DNA of 64,000 bases, taken from assembly GCF_004362215.1 (NCBI RefSeq), contig NZ_SNWR01000001.1, positions 6,802,001 through 6,866,000 of the forward strand. Direction: 5' to 3'. The notes below the pieces were generated by a model. That model worked only from the letters and a program-made list of their open reading frames with translations, did not search any database and had not been told where the DNA came from. Of the stretch, positions 51,589 through 59,734 are shown one piece after another; the first letter of the stretch is position 1; the number at the start of each line of letters is the position of its first letter. The DNA is from Paractinoplanes brasiliensis. Lineage in GTDB: Bacteria > Actinomycetota > Actinomycetes > Mycobacteriales > Micromonosporaceae. Made by a program: the position numbers and the translations under genes.

Positions 51589-52230
51589 CTACCGGTGCAC
51601 GGATGGCGACTGCGACGGGCTTGCTGTCTGGCGGCGGGCCTCGGCCACGTCGGCCATGAGGTCGTCCCAGTCGGGGTCGGAGCGCAGCGGGGCCAGGCCG
51701 GCCGGGCCGCCGACGCGGGCGTTCGCGTACTCCCACCAGGCGGCGACGCGTACGGGCCAGAGGCCGACCCGCATCGCGCCGGCCAGGAAGCAGCGGTGGG
51801 CGAGCAGGGTGGCCGCCAGGGTTTCGGGGTCGAGGTCGAGCGCCGGGTCGTCGATGGCCTTGCCCAGGGCGCGTACGTCGCGGTGCATCTCGGAGTACGA
51901 GATCAGGTTGGGCATGGCCGGGATGCGGCGGTATGCGCCCTTCTCGACGAGGTCGTCGGCGTAGGCGGGGGTGAACACCATGTCGTCGACGGTGACGATC
52001 AGCGGCAGGACCTCGCGCCCGCGTTTGAGGTCGAACTGAACGGCGGGCTCGCGGGTGGGTACGAAGACCGATTCGGCGGCCAGCACCTCGTCGGGCGCGA
52101 GCTGGGCGGTGTCGCCGATCGCGGGGATGTGTACCCAGAGCAGACCGCGCTTGATGGTGACCTCGACCCCGGGCACCTCGGACAACGCCTCGGTCAGCTC
52201 GTATACCTGCACGCGTCCGTTATACGGCAT
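51589..52230 (-). CDS. Hypothetical protein
   Basis: This 213-residue soluble protein was not recognised. The first half looks like alternating strands (VYELTEALSEVPGVEVTIKR, LLWVHIPAIGD, EPAVQFDLKRGREVLPLIVT). The second half is helical (DDLVEKGAYRRIPAMPNLIS, LDPETLAATLLAHRCFLAGA). Codon use is like the neighbours. ATG 52230 is used; a GTG 18 bases further in is possible. It is divergent from the cellulase gene across a 157-bp region. Confidence 0.6.
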   Translation of the reverse strand: MPYNGRVQVYELTEALSEVPGVEVTIKRGLLWVHIPAIGDTAQLAPDEVLAAESVFVPTREPAVQFDLKRGREVLPLIVTVDDMVFTPAYADDLVEKGAYRRIPAMPNLISYSEMHRDVRALGKAIDDPALDLDPETLAATLLAHRCFLAGAMRVGLWPVRVAAWWEYANARVGGPAGLAPLRSDPDWDDLMADVAEARRQTASPSQSPSVHR

Positions 52231-52268
52231 GGTTCCAAGCTGAGCCCGTTGTTAACAGGCGATTGCGG

Positions 52269-52282
52269 TGGGAGCGCTCCCA
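52269..52282. promoter_or_regulatory. CebR/CelR-type operator upstream of cellulase
   Basis: TGGGAGCGCTCCCA is a perfect 14-bp palindrome and equals the operator recognised by CelR of Thermobifida and CebR of Streptomyces, LacI-family repressors released by cellobiose-type sugars. It lies 106 bp before the cellulase start. Confidence 0.9.
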
Positions 52283-52387
52283 TGTCATGCTGTCGAAACA
52301 GCCGGGGAGCGATGCCCCTCGATGTATCTCCGGTTGATCCCCCGGGCCCCTTACGGGGTGCCGCCGCATGTCTCGAGGAGCCACCAC

Positions 52388-54157
52388 ATGAGACCTGTCC
52401 TCATCCGCGGTCTGACCGCGGCCGCCGCCGCATCGCTCGTCACTGGGGTCGGCATCTTCGCCGCCACCAGTGCGAGCGCCGCGGCCGGCTGCCGGGTCGA
52501 CTATTCCGCCAACAGCTGGAGCAACGGCTTCACCGGCACGGTCAACGTGACCAACCTGGGTGACCCGATCTCCGGCGGCTGGCGTCTGACCTGGTCGTTC
52601 GCGGGGAACCAGCAGATCACCCAGGGCTGGAGCGCGACGATCACCCAGTCCGGCCAGAACGTCACGGCGACCAACCCGTCCTGGTCGGCGTCACTCCCGA
52701 CCAACGGCAGCGCGAACTTCGGCTTCAACGCCAGCTACTCGGGCACGAACGCCAACCCCACGACGTTCTCGCTGAACGGCGTGGCCTGCACCGGCACGAC
52801 CGGCCCGACGACCCCGCCGACCTCGCCGCCTACCAGCCCGCCGACCTCGCCGCCGACGAGCCCGCCCACGAGCCCGCCGACCAGCCCGCCGCCGGCCGGC
52901 ACCAAGGTCGACAACCCGTACGCGGGGGCGAAGGGCTACGTCAACCCGGAGTGGAAGGCCAAGGCCGAGGCCGAGCCCGGCGGCAACCGGGTCTCGAACA
53001 ATCCGACCGCGGTGTGGCTCGACCGGATCGCCGCGATCGAGGGCACCGACGACAGCAGCTCCAACGGCTCGATGGGCGTACGGGATCACCTGGACGCGGC
53101 CCTCGCTCAGGGCGCCGGCTACATCCAGTTCGTGATCTACAACCTGCCCGGCCGGGACTGTTCCGCGCTGGCCTCCAACGGTGAGCTGGGCCCGGACGAG
53201 CTGCCCCGCTACAAGGCCGAGTACATCGACCCGATCGCGGCCATCCAGGCCGACGCGAAGTACCGCAGCCTGCGGATCATCAACATCGTCGAGATCGACT
53301 CCCTGCCCAACCTGGTCACCAACACCTCCGGTCAGGCCGGCGGCACGGCGACCTGCGACACGATGAAGGCCAACGGCGGGTACGTGCAGGGTGTCGGCTA
53401 CGCGCTGAACAAGCTCGGCGCACTCGGCAACACCTACAACTACGTCGACGCCGCGCACCACGGCTGGATCGGCTGGGACACCAACATGCGTCCCTCCGCC
53501 GAGATCATGCTCGAGGCCGCCCGCGCCTCCGGCAGCGTCAACAACGTGCAGGGCTTCATCACCAACACGGCGAACTACTCCGCGCTGCGGGAGCCGTTCG
53601 TGCAGCCGACCACCCAGGTCGGTGGCCAGAGCGTCCGGCAGTCGAAGTGGATCGACTGGAACCAGTACACCGACGAGCTGACCTTCGCCCAGGCGTTCCG
53701 TCAGCAGCTGGTCTCGCTGGGCTTCAACTCCAACATCGGCATGCTGATCGACACCAGCCGCAACGGCTGGGGCGGCTCTGCCCGCCCGACCGCGGCCAGC
53801 AGCTCGACCGTCATCGACACCTTCGTCAACGAGTCGCGCATCGACCGCCGGATCCACGCCGGCAACTGGTGCAACCAGGCCGGAGCGGGTCTGGGCGAGC
53901 GCCCGACCGCGGCCCCGGCCAGCGGCATCGACGCGTACGTCTGGGTCAAGCCCCCGGGTGAGTCGGACGGCTCGTCCAAGCTGATCCCGAACGACGAGGG
54001 CAAGGGTTTCGACCGGATGTGCGACCCGACCTACACCGGTAACGCCCGCAACGGCAACAGCATGAGCGGGGCCCTGCCGGACGCGCCGATCTCCGGCGCC
54101 TGGTTCTCGGCCCAGTTCCGCGAGCTGATGGCCAACGCTTACCCGCCGCTCTCCTGA
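52388..54157 (+). CDS. Secreted CBM2-GH6 cellulase (cellobiohydrolase/endoglucanase)
   Basis: This 589-residue exported enzyme has a signal peptide to about residue 32 and a CBM2 cellulose-binding domain (CRVDYSANSWSNGFTGTVNV, GGWRLTWSFAGNQQITQGWS, with a closing Cys in LNGVACTG). A TSPP-repeat linker (about 137-172) follows, then the GH6 barrel: YIQFVIYNLPGRDCSALASN with the catalytic Asp, INIVEIDSLPNLV, YVDAAHHGWIGWDTNM, NWCNQAGAGLGERPTA and YVWVKPPGESDGSS. The long catalytic domain, with insertions, fits an exo-acting GH6. ATG 52388 has CGAGGAG upstream. Cello-oligosaccharide induction through the upstream operator is expected. Confidence 0.95.
   Translation: MRPVLIRGLTAAAAASLVTGVGIFAATSASAAAGCRVDYSANSWSNGFTGTVNVTNLGDPISGGWRLTWSFAGNQQITQGWSATITQSGQNVTATNPSWSASLPTNGSANFGFNASYSGTNANPTTFSLNGVACTGTTGPTTPPTSPPTSPPTSPPTSPPTSPPTSPPPAGTKVDNPYAGAKGYVNPEWKAKAEAEPGGNRVSNNPTAVWLDRIAAIEGTDDSSSNGSMGVRDHLDAALAQGAGYIQFVIYNLPGRDCSALASNGELGPDELPRYKAEYIDPIAAIQADAKYRSLRIINIVEIDSLPNLVTNTSGQAGGTATCDTMKANGGYVQGVGYALNKLGALGNTYNYVDAAHHGWIGWDTNMRPSAEIMLEAARASGSVNNVQGFITNTANYSALREPFVQPTTQVGGQSVRQSKWIDWNQYTDELTFAQAFRQQLVSLGFNSNIGMLIDTSRNGWGGSARPTAASSSTVIDTFVNESRIDRRIHAGNWCNQAGAGLGERPTAAPASGIDAYVWVKPPGESDGSSKLIPNDEGKGFDRMCDPTYTGNARNGNSMSGALPDAPISGAWFSAQFRELMANAYPPLS
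52799..52905 (+). repeat. TSPP linker-coding tandem repeat
   Basis: Repeated ACGAGCCCGCCG-type 12-base units encode about seven TSPP copies in the flexible linker between CBM2 and GH6. Copy number in such tracts is prone to change. Confidence 0.85.
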
Positions 54158-54173
54158 CGGGTAAATAGGACCG

Positions 54174-54210
54174 CCGGGCCCCGCTCTAACCCACGAGGAG
54201 CGGGGCCCGG
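54174..54210 (+). terminator. Terminator hairpin after the cellulase gene
   Basis: CCGGGCCCCGCTC (54174-54186) and GAGCGGGGCCCGG (54198-54210) form a perfect 13-bp stem. Its 3' arm contains the GAGGAG that would serve as ribosome site for the following gene, so the hairpin could also limit that gene's translation. Confidence 0.75.
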
Positions 54211-54974
54211 TGTATTACAAAGAACAGGTGGAGATCACCAAGGTCGCCTGGACCCATTCCGGCCGTCGCCTCACCGCGGCGGCCGGAAGTGTCGTGGGGG
54301 AGCGTTACGACAGCAACTACGACGTGGTGCACCTCGACCCGGGCGGACCGCTGGCGGTGGTGGCCGACGGCATGGGCGACGGGCCGGGCAGCACGATCGC
54401 GGGCAGCACGGCCGTCGAGGTCTTCGTGCGCGAGGCGGCGGTGGGTGACGCCGCCGCCGCGCTGCGGGCCGCGGTCTTCCAGGCCCAGGACGCCGTACGC
54501 CGGGCCGGCCGCACCCTGGACGACCTGACCGGCTGCACTCTGACCGCCCTGGTCGCCGCCGGGGACGCGTCGGCCTGGATCGTGCAGCTGGGCGACTCCC
54601 GGGCCTACCGGCTGCGCGAGGGAATGCTCGACCTGCTGACCGTCGACCACACCATTGCCTGGCTGGGCGTGCTGCACGGCTGGTTCGCGTACGACTCGGC
54701 CGACGCGCTGGCCGCCCGTTACCGCCTGACCCGCTACGCCGGTCACCCCGACGCGCCCGAGCCCGACCTGCTCAACGTCACGTTGCAGCCCGGCGACGTC
54801 TATCTGCTCTGCACCGACGGGGTCTCCGACCAGCTGACCTACGAGCGCCTGACCCGGGTGCTGGCCACCGACGACCCCGGCGCCGCGGTGCACACCCTGC
54901 TCGACGACACCCTGACCGCGGGAGGCCGCGACAACGCCACCGCCGTCGTGATCCGCGTGGAGCGCAGCGTCTGA
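54210..54974 (+). CDS. PP2C-type Ser/Thr phosphatase
   Basis: This phosphatase has about 254 residues. Metal-binding motifs are intact: YDVVHLDPGGPLAVVADGMG with DG, LVAAGDASAWIVQLGDSRAY, VYLLCTDGVSD and GGRDNATAVVIRV. It should dephosphorylate Ser/Thr-phosphoproteins; substrates of the kinase at 2671, or the Thr-rich tail of the protein encoded at 56370, are guesses. GTG 54210 and GTG 54228 are both possible starts. It has no transmembrane helix, unlike PstP. Confidence 0.88.
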   Translation: MYYKEQVEITKVAWTHSGRRLTAAAGSVVGERYDSNYDVVHLDPGGPLAVVADGMGDGPGSTIAGSTAVEVFVREAAVGDAAAALRAAVFQAQDAVRRAGRTLDDLTGCTLTALVAAGDASAWIVQLGDSRAYRLREGMLDLLTVDHTIAWLGVLHGWFAYDSADALAARYRLTRYAGHPDAPEPDLLNVTLQPGDVYLLCTDGVSDQLTYERLTRVLATDDPGAAVHTLLDDTLTAGGRDNATAVVIRVERSV

Positions 54975-54992
54975 CGTCCTGTTCTGCGCGGT

Positions 54993-55034
54993 GGCGACCG
55001 GCTCGCGCCCCACGCGCTGAGCCGGTCGCCTTTT
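54993..55034 (+). terminator. Rho-independent terminator
   Basis: GGCGACCGGCTC (54993-55004) pairs with GAGCCGGTCGCC (55019-55030), then TTTT. The remaining 150 bp to the next (convergent) gene end contain nothing recognised. Confidence 0.9.
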
Positions 55035-55186
55035 CGTGCCGCGGCCGGGGTGCCCGCCCCGGCCGGCCCGGAACCCGGTTGCGGCGATGTGCCGAACGTG
55101 ACGAGTCGGAGGCGCTAGGTGAACAAACCTATCGTGAGCAGGCCGTGGGGACCTTAAAGGCAGTGGAACGCAATTACAGGATTCTC

Positions 55187-56014
55187 TTAAGTCCGCCGCC
55201 GGCGCGGCATGCTCTCGAACCCGGTGGGCAGGGCCTGGGTCTCGGTCTGCCAGGCCGGCTGCTGCCGGTTGCGCATGCGCAACCGCAGCAACATGCCGAC
55301 GCCCAGGAACACCAGCAGGGCACCGACGGCCAGCCCCACGCCCAGCACGTTCGAGCTGCTCGCGGCCGGGTCGAAAGCGGCCGTGCCGGTGCCGGTGGGC
55401 TCCACACCGGCCGGCGCCGCCTCGTCGGCCGGCTCCTCGTCCTCGACCGGGGCGTCCTCGGTGGGAACGGCCGACGGGGTCGGCGACGGGCTCCTGGTCG
55501 GCTCGGCCGCGACCGGGCCGACCACCCGCGACTGGGCGCCGGCCGAGCTGAGCAGGCGGCCGGCGGCGTCGAAGGCCTGCGCCAGGAAGGTCACCTCGCC
55601 GTTGTCGGGCCCGGTGAACGCGATGTCCCAGCGACCGGTCACCGTACGCCCCTGGCAGAGCTGCCCCGGGTCGGGTTGCTCGTCGACCACGGTCGCCGTC
55701 TCGTCGCGCACGCCGGCGCGTACGTCGAAGGACCGCCCGTTCTCGACGCGGGTGACCCGCACCTGGTCGAGGCTGACGCCCTCGGTCTCGATGCTCAGGG
55801 CCCACCGCACCTTGAGGCAGCGGCGGCCGCGATCGGTGGAGGCGACGGCGGTGAGTGTCCGGGCGTCCTTGCCGGTCGTGAACGTCCCGGGCGACTGCCC
55901 GACCTCGACCTCGAACCCCGGCACGTCGGCCAGCGCCGGCGAGGCCCAGGCCAGCGTCGCCACCACGACCAGGACAGCGCCGATCCGAGTCCCCCCGCGG
56001 GCCCACCGTCGCAT
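55187..56014 (-). CDS. Type I membrane protein with Pro/Glu-rich stalk
   Basis: This 275-residue protein of unknown function has a signal peptide (IGAVLVVVATLAWASPALA) and an extracellular beta-rich domain (about 25-165). That domain contains two cysteines (RRCLKVRW and GQLCQGRTV) and WDIAFTGPDNGEVTFLAQAF. A Pro/Thr/Glu-rich stalk (SPSPTPSAVPTEDAPVEDEE) follows, then one C-terminal helix (LGVGLAVGALLVFLGVGMLL) with a short basic tail. ATG 56014 has AAGGAGA 8 bp upstream, better than two earlier ATGs. It is divergent from the electron-transfer operon, so it may serve the same envelope process. Confidence 0.75.
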   Translation of the reverse strand: MRRWARGGTRIGAVLVVVATLAWASPALADVPGFEVEVGQSPGTFTTGKDARTLTAVASTDRGRRCLKVRWALSIETEGVSLDQVRVTRVENGRSFDVRAGVRDETATVVDEQPDPGQLCQGRTVTGRWDIAFTGPDNGEVTFLAQAFDAAGRLLSSAGAQSRVVGPVAAEPTRSPSPTPSAVPTEDAPVEDEEPADEAAPAGVEPTGTGTAAFDPAASSSNVLGVGLAVGALLVFLGVGMLLRLRMRNRQQPAWQTETQALPTGFESMPRRRRT

Positions 56015-56369
56015 GCCGATCATCTCCTTCATGACTGGGGTCACGGGTGATGGTTCGCAGCGGAGGGCCGAAAGGTTCACCGGGTGCGCTGGGTCACTGT
56101 GTCGTGACGCCTTATTTTTTGCTCAAGTCCTCGTTTCTTCGGTGTGTCTGCCCAGGTCAGAGGCCATCTGGGTGGTCCGGCTGGAAAGTAGGCGACAAAA
56201 GAACCGTCCGGCGTTCATCCGAACCCGCTCGCCGCACGTAGTTGGGGGATGGGCAGGGACCGGCCGATGCCGATCGCTGCCCGGCACCAACGTGATGCAG
56301 GGGGCATTCCCCACGGATGCCTGCGTCCCACCGCCCACGGGACGTGACCGCTGCGGAGAACGAGGAGTT
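56015..56369. promoter_or_regulatory. 355-bp divergent intergenic region
   Basis: The region holds the promoters for the type I membrane protein and for the electron-transfer operon. An AT-rich patch (TTATTTTTTGCTC, about 56112-56124) is the most promoter-like part. CGAGGAG precedes ATG 56370. No gene and no clear operator were found. Confidence 0.5.
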
Positions 56370-58265
56370 ATGGCCCGGACGAAGAACAACGAGCGATCCA
56401 CCAATCGTGTGGCCGTCGACGTCGGAGCTACCGGAACGCGCGAGCCCTCCAAAGGGGCGGTGGCGGTCCTTGCCGTAAGCGTGATCGCCGCCATCTGGGC
56501 GGTCGCCATGATGACCAAGCCCGGTCGCATCGGCTATGTGTATTTCTTCATGTACGCGGAGTTCTACATGGGCGTGCTGACGCTCGTGTCGCTCTCCATC
56601 ACGATCATGATCGGCCTGGTCTCCACCGACCGGCTGGTGCTCTCGATCCGTCAACGCGTACTTCTGCAGTCCGCCCACCGCACGACCGGTGTCATCGCGG
56701 TCGCCTCGCTCTTCGTGCACGTCTGGACCAAGGTCACCGAGAATCACGCCTCGCTGATCGACGTGTTCATCCCGTTCCTCTACCCCGGTGACAACAAGGT
56801 CTACGTCGGCTTCGGCACGATGTCCGGCATGATCATGATCCTGGTGATGTGGACCGGTATCGCCCGCTCCCGGTTCATCGGCCGGGGCAGCCCCTGGATG
56901 TGGCGGGGCATCCACTCGATCTCCTACCTGATGTGGCCGATCGCCCTGATGCACGGTCTCGGCGCCGGCCGGCCCGCCGCCACCTGGGTCATCGTCAGCT
57001 ACGTCGTCTGTGTGCTGGGCGTGCTGGTCGGCCTGGCCGTGCGCCTCTCGGTCTCGCTCAACCGCCGTAAGGACTTCGCCTCGACCGCCGCGTCGGGCGG
57101 CATGAAGCCGGTCGGCTCGCTGGTGCCCACCAGCTCGCCGGCGATGAAGCGTCCCGGCCGCCGGGAGCGGGCCGCCGCCGTCGAGCCCGAGCGTCTCGGC
57201 CCGGTCGCTGTGGTCGACACGTTCCAGCCGGCCGCGATCACGGCCCCGCCCGTCGCCCCGCCTCCCGCCGACGACCTGGTCGCCCCGCGTCAGCGCCGGG
57301 CCCGGCCCGAGGAGACGTTCGACGAGCCCACCGGCATGATGCCGGGCTACGACCAGGAGGCGCGCCGCGGGCGTGGCCGCCGGGTCGAGGACGAGATCGA
57401 GTTCGACGAGCCGCGCGGTCGTCGCTACCCGGGAGAGGACACGTCCACCCGGATGCGCCGCCCCGAGCTCGAGGACACGTCGGCCCGGATGCGCCGGGTC
57501 GAGATGGACGGCTTCGAGGACACGCAGACGCGGATGCGGCGGGTCGAGATGGACGACACCGGCGCCCGGATGCGCCGGCCGGAGCTCGAGGACACGTCGG
57601 CCCGGATGCGTCGTCCCGGCTTCGAGGACACGCAGACGCGGATGCGCCGGGTCGAGATGGACGGCATGGACGACACTCAGACCCGCATGCGGCGCGTCGA
57701 GATGGACGACACCAGCGCCCGTATGCGGCGTGTCGAGATGAACGGCTACCCGGAGCCCGCTTTCGAGGACGCGCCGGCCCCGCGGCGCCGCCGCTACGCC
57801 GACGAGGACGACGAGCCGCCGCGCTCGCGCCGCCGGGGTGACATGCCGCTCTACGAGGAGCCGCCGCGCTCCAGCCGCTATGCCGACGGCTACGACGAGG
57901 TGCCCCGCCAGCGCGGGCGCTACGACGACGACACACCGCCGCCACGCCGGTCGCGCTCGGAATCCCGTTACGACCGGGAGACCGAGGATGCGCCCCGGGC
58001 TCGGCGCGACCGGGGCGCAGACATCTTCGGCGCCGACTCAGGGCGGCACAGCCGCAGCGGTTTTGCCGACCTCGGCAACGCCGAGGACCTCGAGCCCGAC
58101 GAGACGCCGACGTTGGTCGACATGGCGTCGCGGCGTGCTCTGCGCGAGCAGCAGGATTCCGGACGCGTCCCGGCGGGCAGGGCCGCCCGCCGTGCTGGAC
58201 GCGGCAGGGTGGCGGACGAGGCTGACGACGGTTACTGGTCGCAGCTGCGAGGGGAAGCGAATTGA
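56370..58265 (+). CDS. Haem-b ferric-reductase-like membrane protein with repeat tail
   Basis: This 631-residue protein has six membrane helices (about 30-230) with two His pairs at haem spacing: His103/His117 (AHRTTGVIAVASLFVH) and His182/His195 (HSISYLMWPIALMH). This is the bis-haem pattern of ferric reductase and NOX-type cytochrome b domains. There is no FAD/NAD(P)H domain. Residues 231-631 are a long disordered charged cytoplasmic tail; residues 356-459 hold eight copies of DTxxRMRR. The 4-bp overlap with the NuoF-like gene suggests that gene supplies the electrons. The electron acceptor could be the thioredoxin-like/CcdA pair downstream or an external metal or quinone. Confidence 0.85.
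   Translation: MARTKNNERSTNRVAVDVGATGTREPSKGAVAVLAVSVIAAIWAVAMMTKPGRIGYVYFFMYAEFYMGVLTLVSLSITIMIGLVSTDRLVLSIRQRVLLQSAHRTTGVIAVASLFVHVWTKVTENHASLIDVFIPFLYPGDNKVYVGFGTMSGMIMILVMWTGIARSRFIGRGSPWMWRGIHSISYLMWPIALMHGLGAGRPAATWVIVSYVVCVLGVLVGLAVRLSVSLNRRKDFASTAASGGMKPVGSLVPTSSPAMKRPGRRERAAAVEPERLGPVAVVDTFQPAAITAPPVAPPPADDLVAPRQRRARPEETFDEPTGMMPGYDQEARRGRGRRVEDEIEFDEPRGRRYPGEDTSTRMRRPELEDTSARMRRVEMDGFEDTQTRMRRVEMDDTGARMRRPELEDTSARMRRPGFEDTQTRMRRVEMDGMDDTQTRMRRVEMDDTSARMRRVEMNGYPEPAFEDAPAPRRRRYADEDDEPPRSRRRGDMPLYEEPPRSSRYADGYDEVPRQRGRYDDDTPPPRRSRSESRYDRETEDAPRARRDRGADIFGADSGRHSRSGFADLGNAEDLEPDETPTLVDMASRRALREQQDSGRVPAGRAARRAGRGRVADEADDGYWSQLRGEAN
57435..57750 (+). repeat. Eight-copy DTxxRMRR coding repeat
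   Basis: Units of 36 or 45 bases encode D-T-[SQG]-[AT]-R-M-R-R-[VP]-E/G-[MLF]-[DE], eight times, in the cytoplasmic tail of the haem protein. Each copy carries at least one Thr beside acidic and basic residues, and the order is strictly periodic. Confidence 0.92.
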
Positions 58266-59734
58266 GCGCGTCGCAGGTTCCGCCGGTCACCGCGATCGGC
58301 ACGCCGCGGATCACCGCGGGCTTCGACGAGTACGGCCGTCTCGACCTGATCGCGCACCAGGAGGTGCACGGCGGGTTCGCGGCCCTGTCCTCCGGCGAGC
58401 TGATCGGCCTGGCGGACCGCATCGAGCTGCGCGGGCGCGGCGGGGCGGGTTTCCCGTTCGCCCGCAAGGTTCGCGCCGTGCTCGACTCGTGCCGCCGGCA
58501 GGAGCTGCCGCCGGTGATCGTGGTCAACGCGACCGAGGGCGAGCCGCCGTCGTGGAAGGACAAGGCGGTGCTCACCCGGGGGCCGCACCTGATCCTCGAC
58601 GGCGCCGCGCTGGCCGCGGCGGCGCTCGACGCGGAAGAGATCGTCATCGGCATCGCTGACGACGGCATCGGGCAGAGCTCGATCACCGCGGCCCTGGCCG
58701 AGCGGCGTATGCCCTGCCCGACCCGCATCGTCACCGTGCCGCACCGGTTCATCTCGGGTGAGGGCGGCGCGCTGGTGCGCGGCATCAACGGCGAGGCCCA
58801 CATCCCGCCCGGCCGCAAGGTGCGCTCCAGCGACAACGGCGTGATGGGCCTGCCCACGCTGCTGTCCAACGCCGAGACGTACTCGCAGCTGGCGATCGCG
58901 GCCCGGCTCGGCCCGTGGGAGTACAACGCGGTCGGCATCCCCGAGGAGCCGGGCACGGTCATGCTGACAGTGGGCGGCTCGGCCACCAACCCGGCCGTGG
59001 TCGAGGCGCCGACCGGCACCCCGCTGATGGACGTGCTGAACATGTGCGGCGCCGACATCGGCCCGGGCCTGCTCGTCGGCGGCTACCACGGCAAGTGGAT
59101 CACTGCCGAGGCCGCGCAGACCGTCACGATCTCGCGCAAGGGCTTCGCTGCCGTGGGCGGCACGCTCGGGGCCGGCATGTTGATCCCGATCGGCTCCAAG
59201 ACCTGCCCGCTGGGCGAGGTCTCCCAGGTCGTGCAATACCTGGCGGGCGAGTCGGCCGGTCAGTGCGGCCCGTGCCGGTTGGGGCTGCCCGACCTGGCCC
59301 GCGCGGTCACACTGGTCTCGCTGGGCGGCAACGCCGTCGAGAACGTGCGCCAGGCGGCCGGTGTCGTCAAGGGCCGTGGCGCGTGCAGCCATCCCGACGG
59401 CACGGCCCGGTTCGCGCTCTCCGCGCTCGAGGTCTTCGCCAAGGACGTCGAGGCGCACACCAACGGCGAGGGCTGCGGCAAGAGCGTACGGGGGATTCTG
59501 CCTCTGCCTTACACGGCGGAGCAGGGCGCGCGCCGGCTCGCGGTCGACTGGTCGCGCTGCGACGGCCATGGGCTCTGCTCGGCCGTCGCCCCCGAGATCA
59601 TCCGGCTGGACGCGAACGGCTTCCCGGCGTTCCCGCAGACGCCGCTGCCGCCGTGGCTCGAGAACGGCGCACGCAAGGCCGTCAACGTCTGCCCGGCCCT
59701 TGCCCTGCGACTCACGGAGGCGGCAACCAAGTGA
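58262..59734 (+). CDS. NuoF-like flavoprotein fused to a ferredoxin
   Basis: This 490-residue soluble electron-input protein has the NADH-binding and FMN regions of NuoF (DRIELRGRGGAGFPFARKVR, VVNATEGEPPSWKDKAVLTR, GVMGLPTLLSNAETYSQLAI), an SLBB region (VVEAPTGTPLMDVLNMCGAD) and the Fe-S loop ESAGQCGPCRLG with a distal Cys (GRGACSHPDG). The usual first Cys (ESCG) is Ala, so the cluster has three visible ligands there. Residues about 420-490 are a short ferredoxin (VDWSRCDGHGLCSAVAPEII and NVCPALAL) of the 3Fe-4S kind. TTG 58262 overlaps the previous stop and follows GAGGGG. NADH oxidation feeding the haem protein is inferred. Confidence 0.85.
   Translation: MSASQVPPVTAIGTPRITAGFDEYGRLDLIAHQEVHGGFAALSSGELIGLADRIELRGRGGAGFPFARKVRAVLDSCRRQELPPVIVVNATEGEPPSWKDKAVLTRGPHLILDGAALAAAALDAEEIVIGIADDGIGQSSITAALAERRMPCPTRIVTVPHRFISGEGGALVRGINGEAHIPPGRKVRSSDNGVMGLPTLLSNAETYSQLAIAARLGPWEYNAVGIPEEPGTVMLTVGGSATNPAVVEAPTGTPLMDVLNMCGADIGPGLLVGGYHGKWITAEAAQTVTISRKGFAAVGGTLGAGMLIPIGSKTCPLGEVSQVVQYLAGESAGQCGPCRLGLPDLARAVTLVSLGGNAVENVRQAAGVVKGRGACSHPDGTARFALSALEVFAKDVEAHTNGEGCGKSVRGILPLPYTAEQGARRLAVDWSRCDGHGLCSAVAPEIIRLDANGFPAFPQTPLPPWLENGARKAVNVCPALALRLTEAATK

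Noticed and set aside
52799..52905. CRISPR-like short repeat array
   Set aside because: The units are in-frame TSPP linker codons without spacers.
57435..57750. CRISPR-like or transposon repeat
   Set aside because: The units are contiguous, in frame, and conserved at protein level inside a membrane-protein gene.
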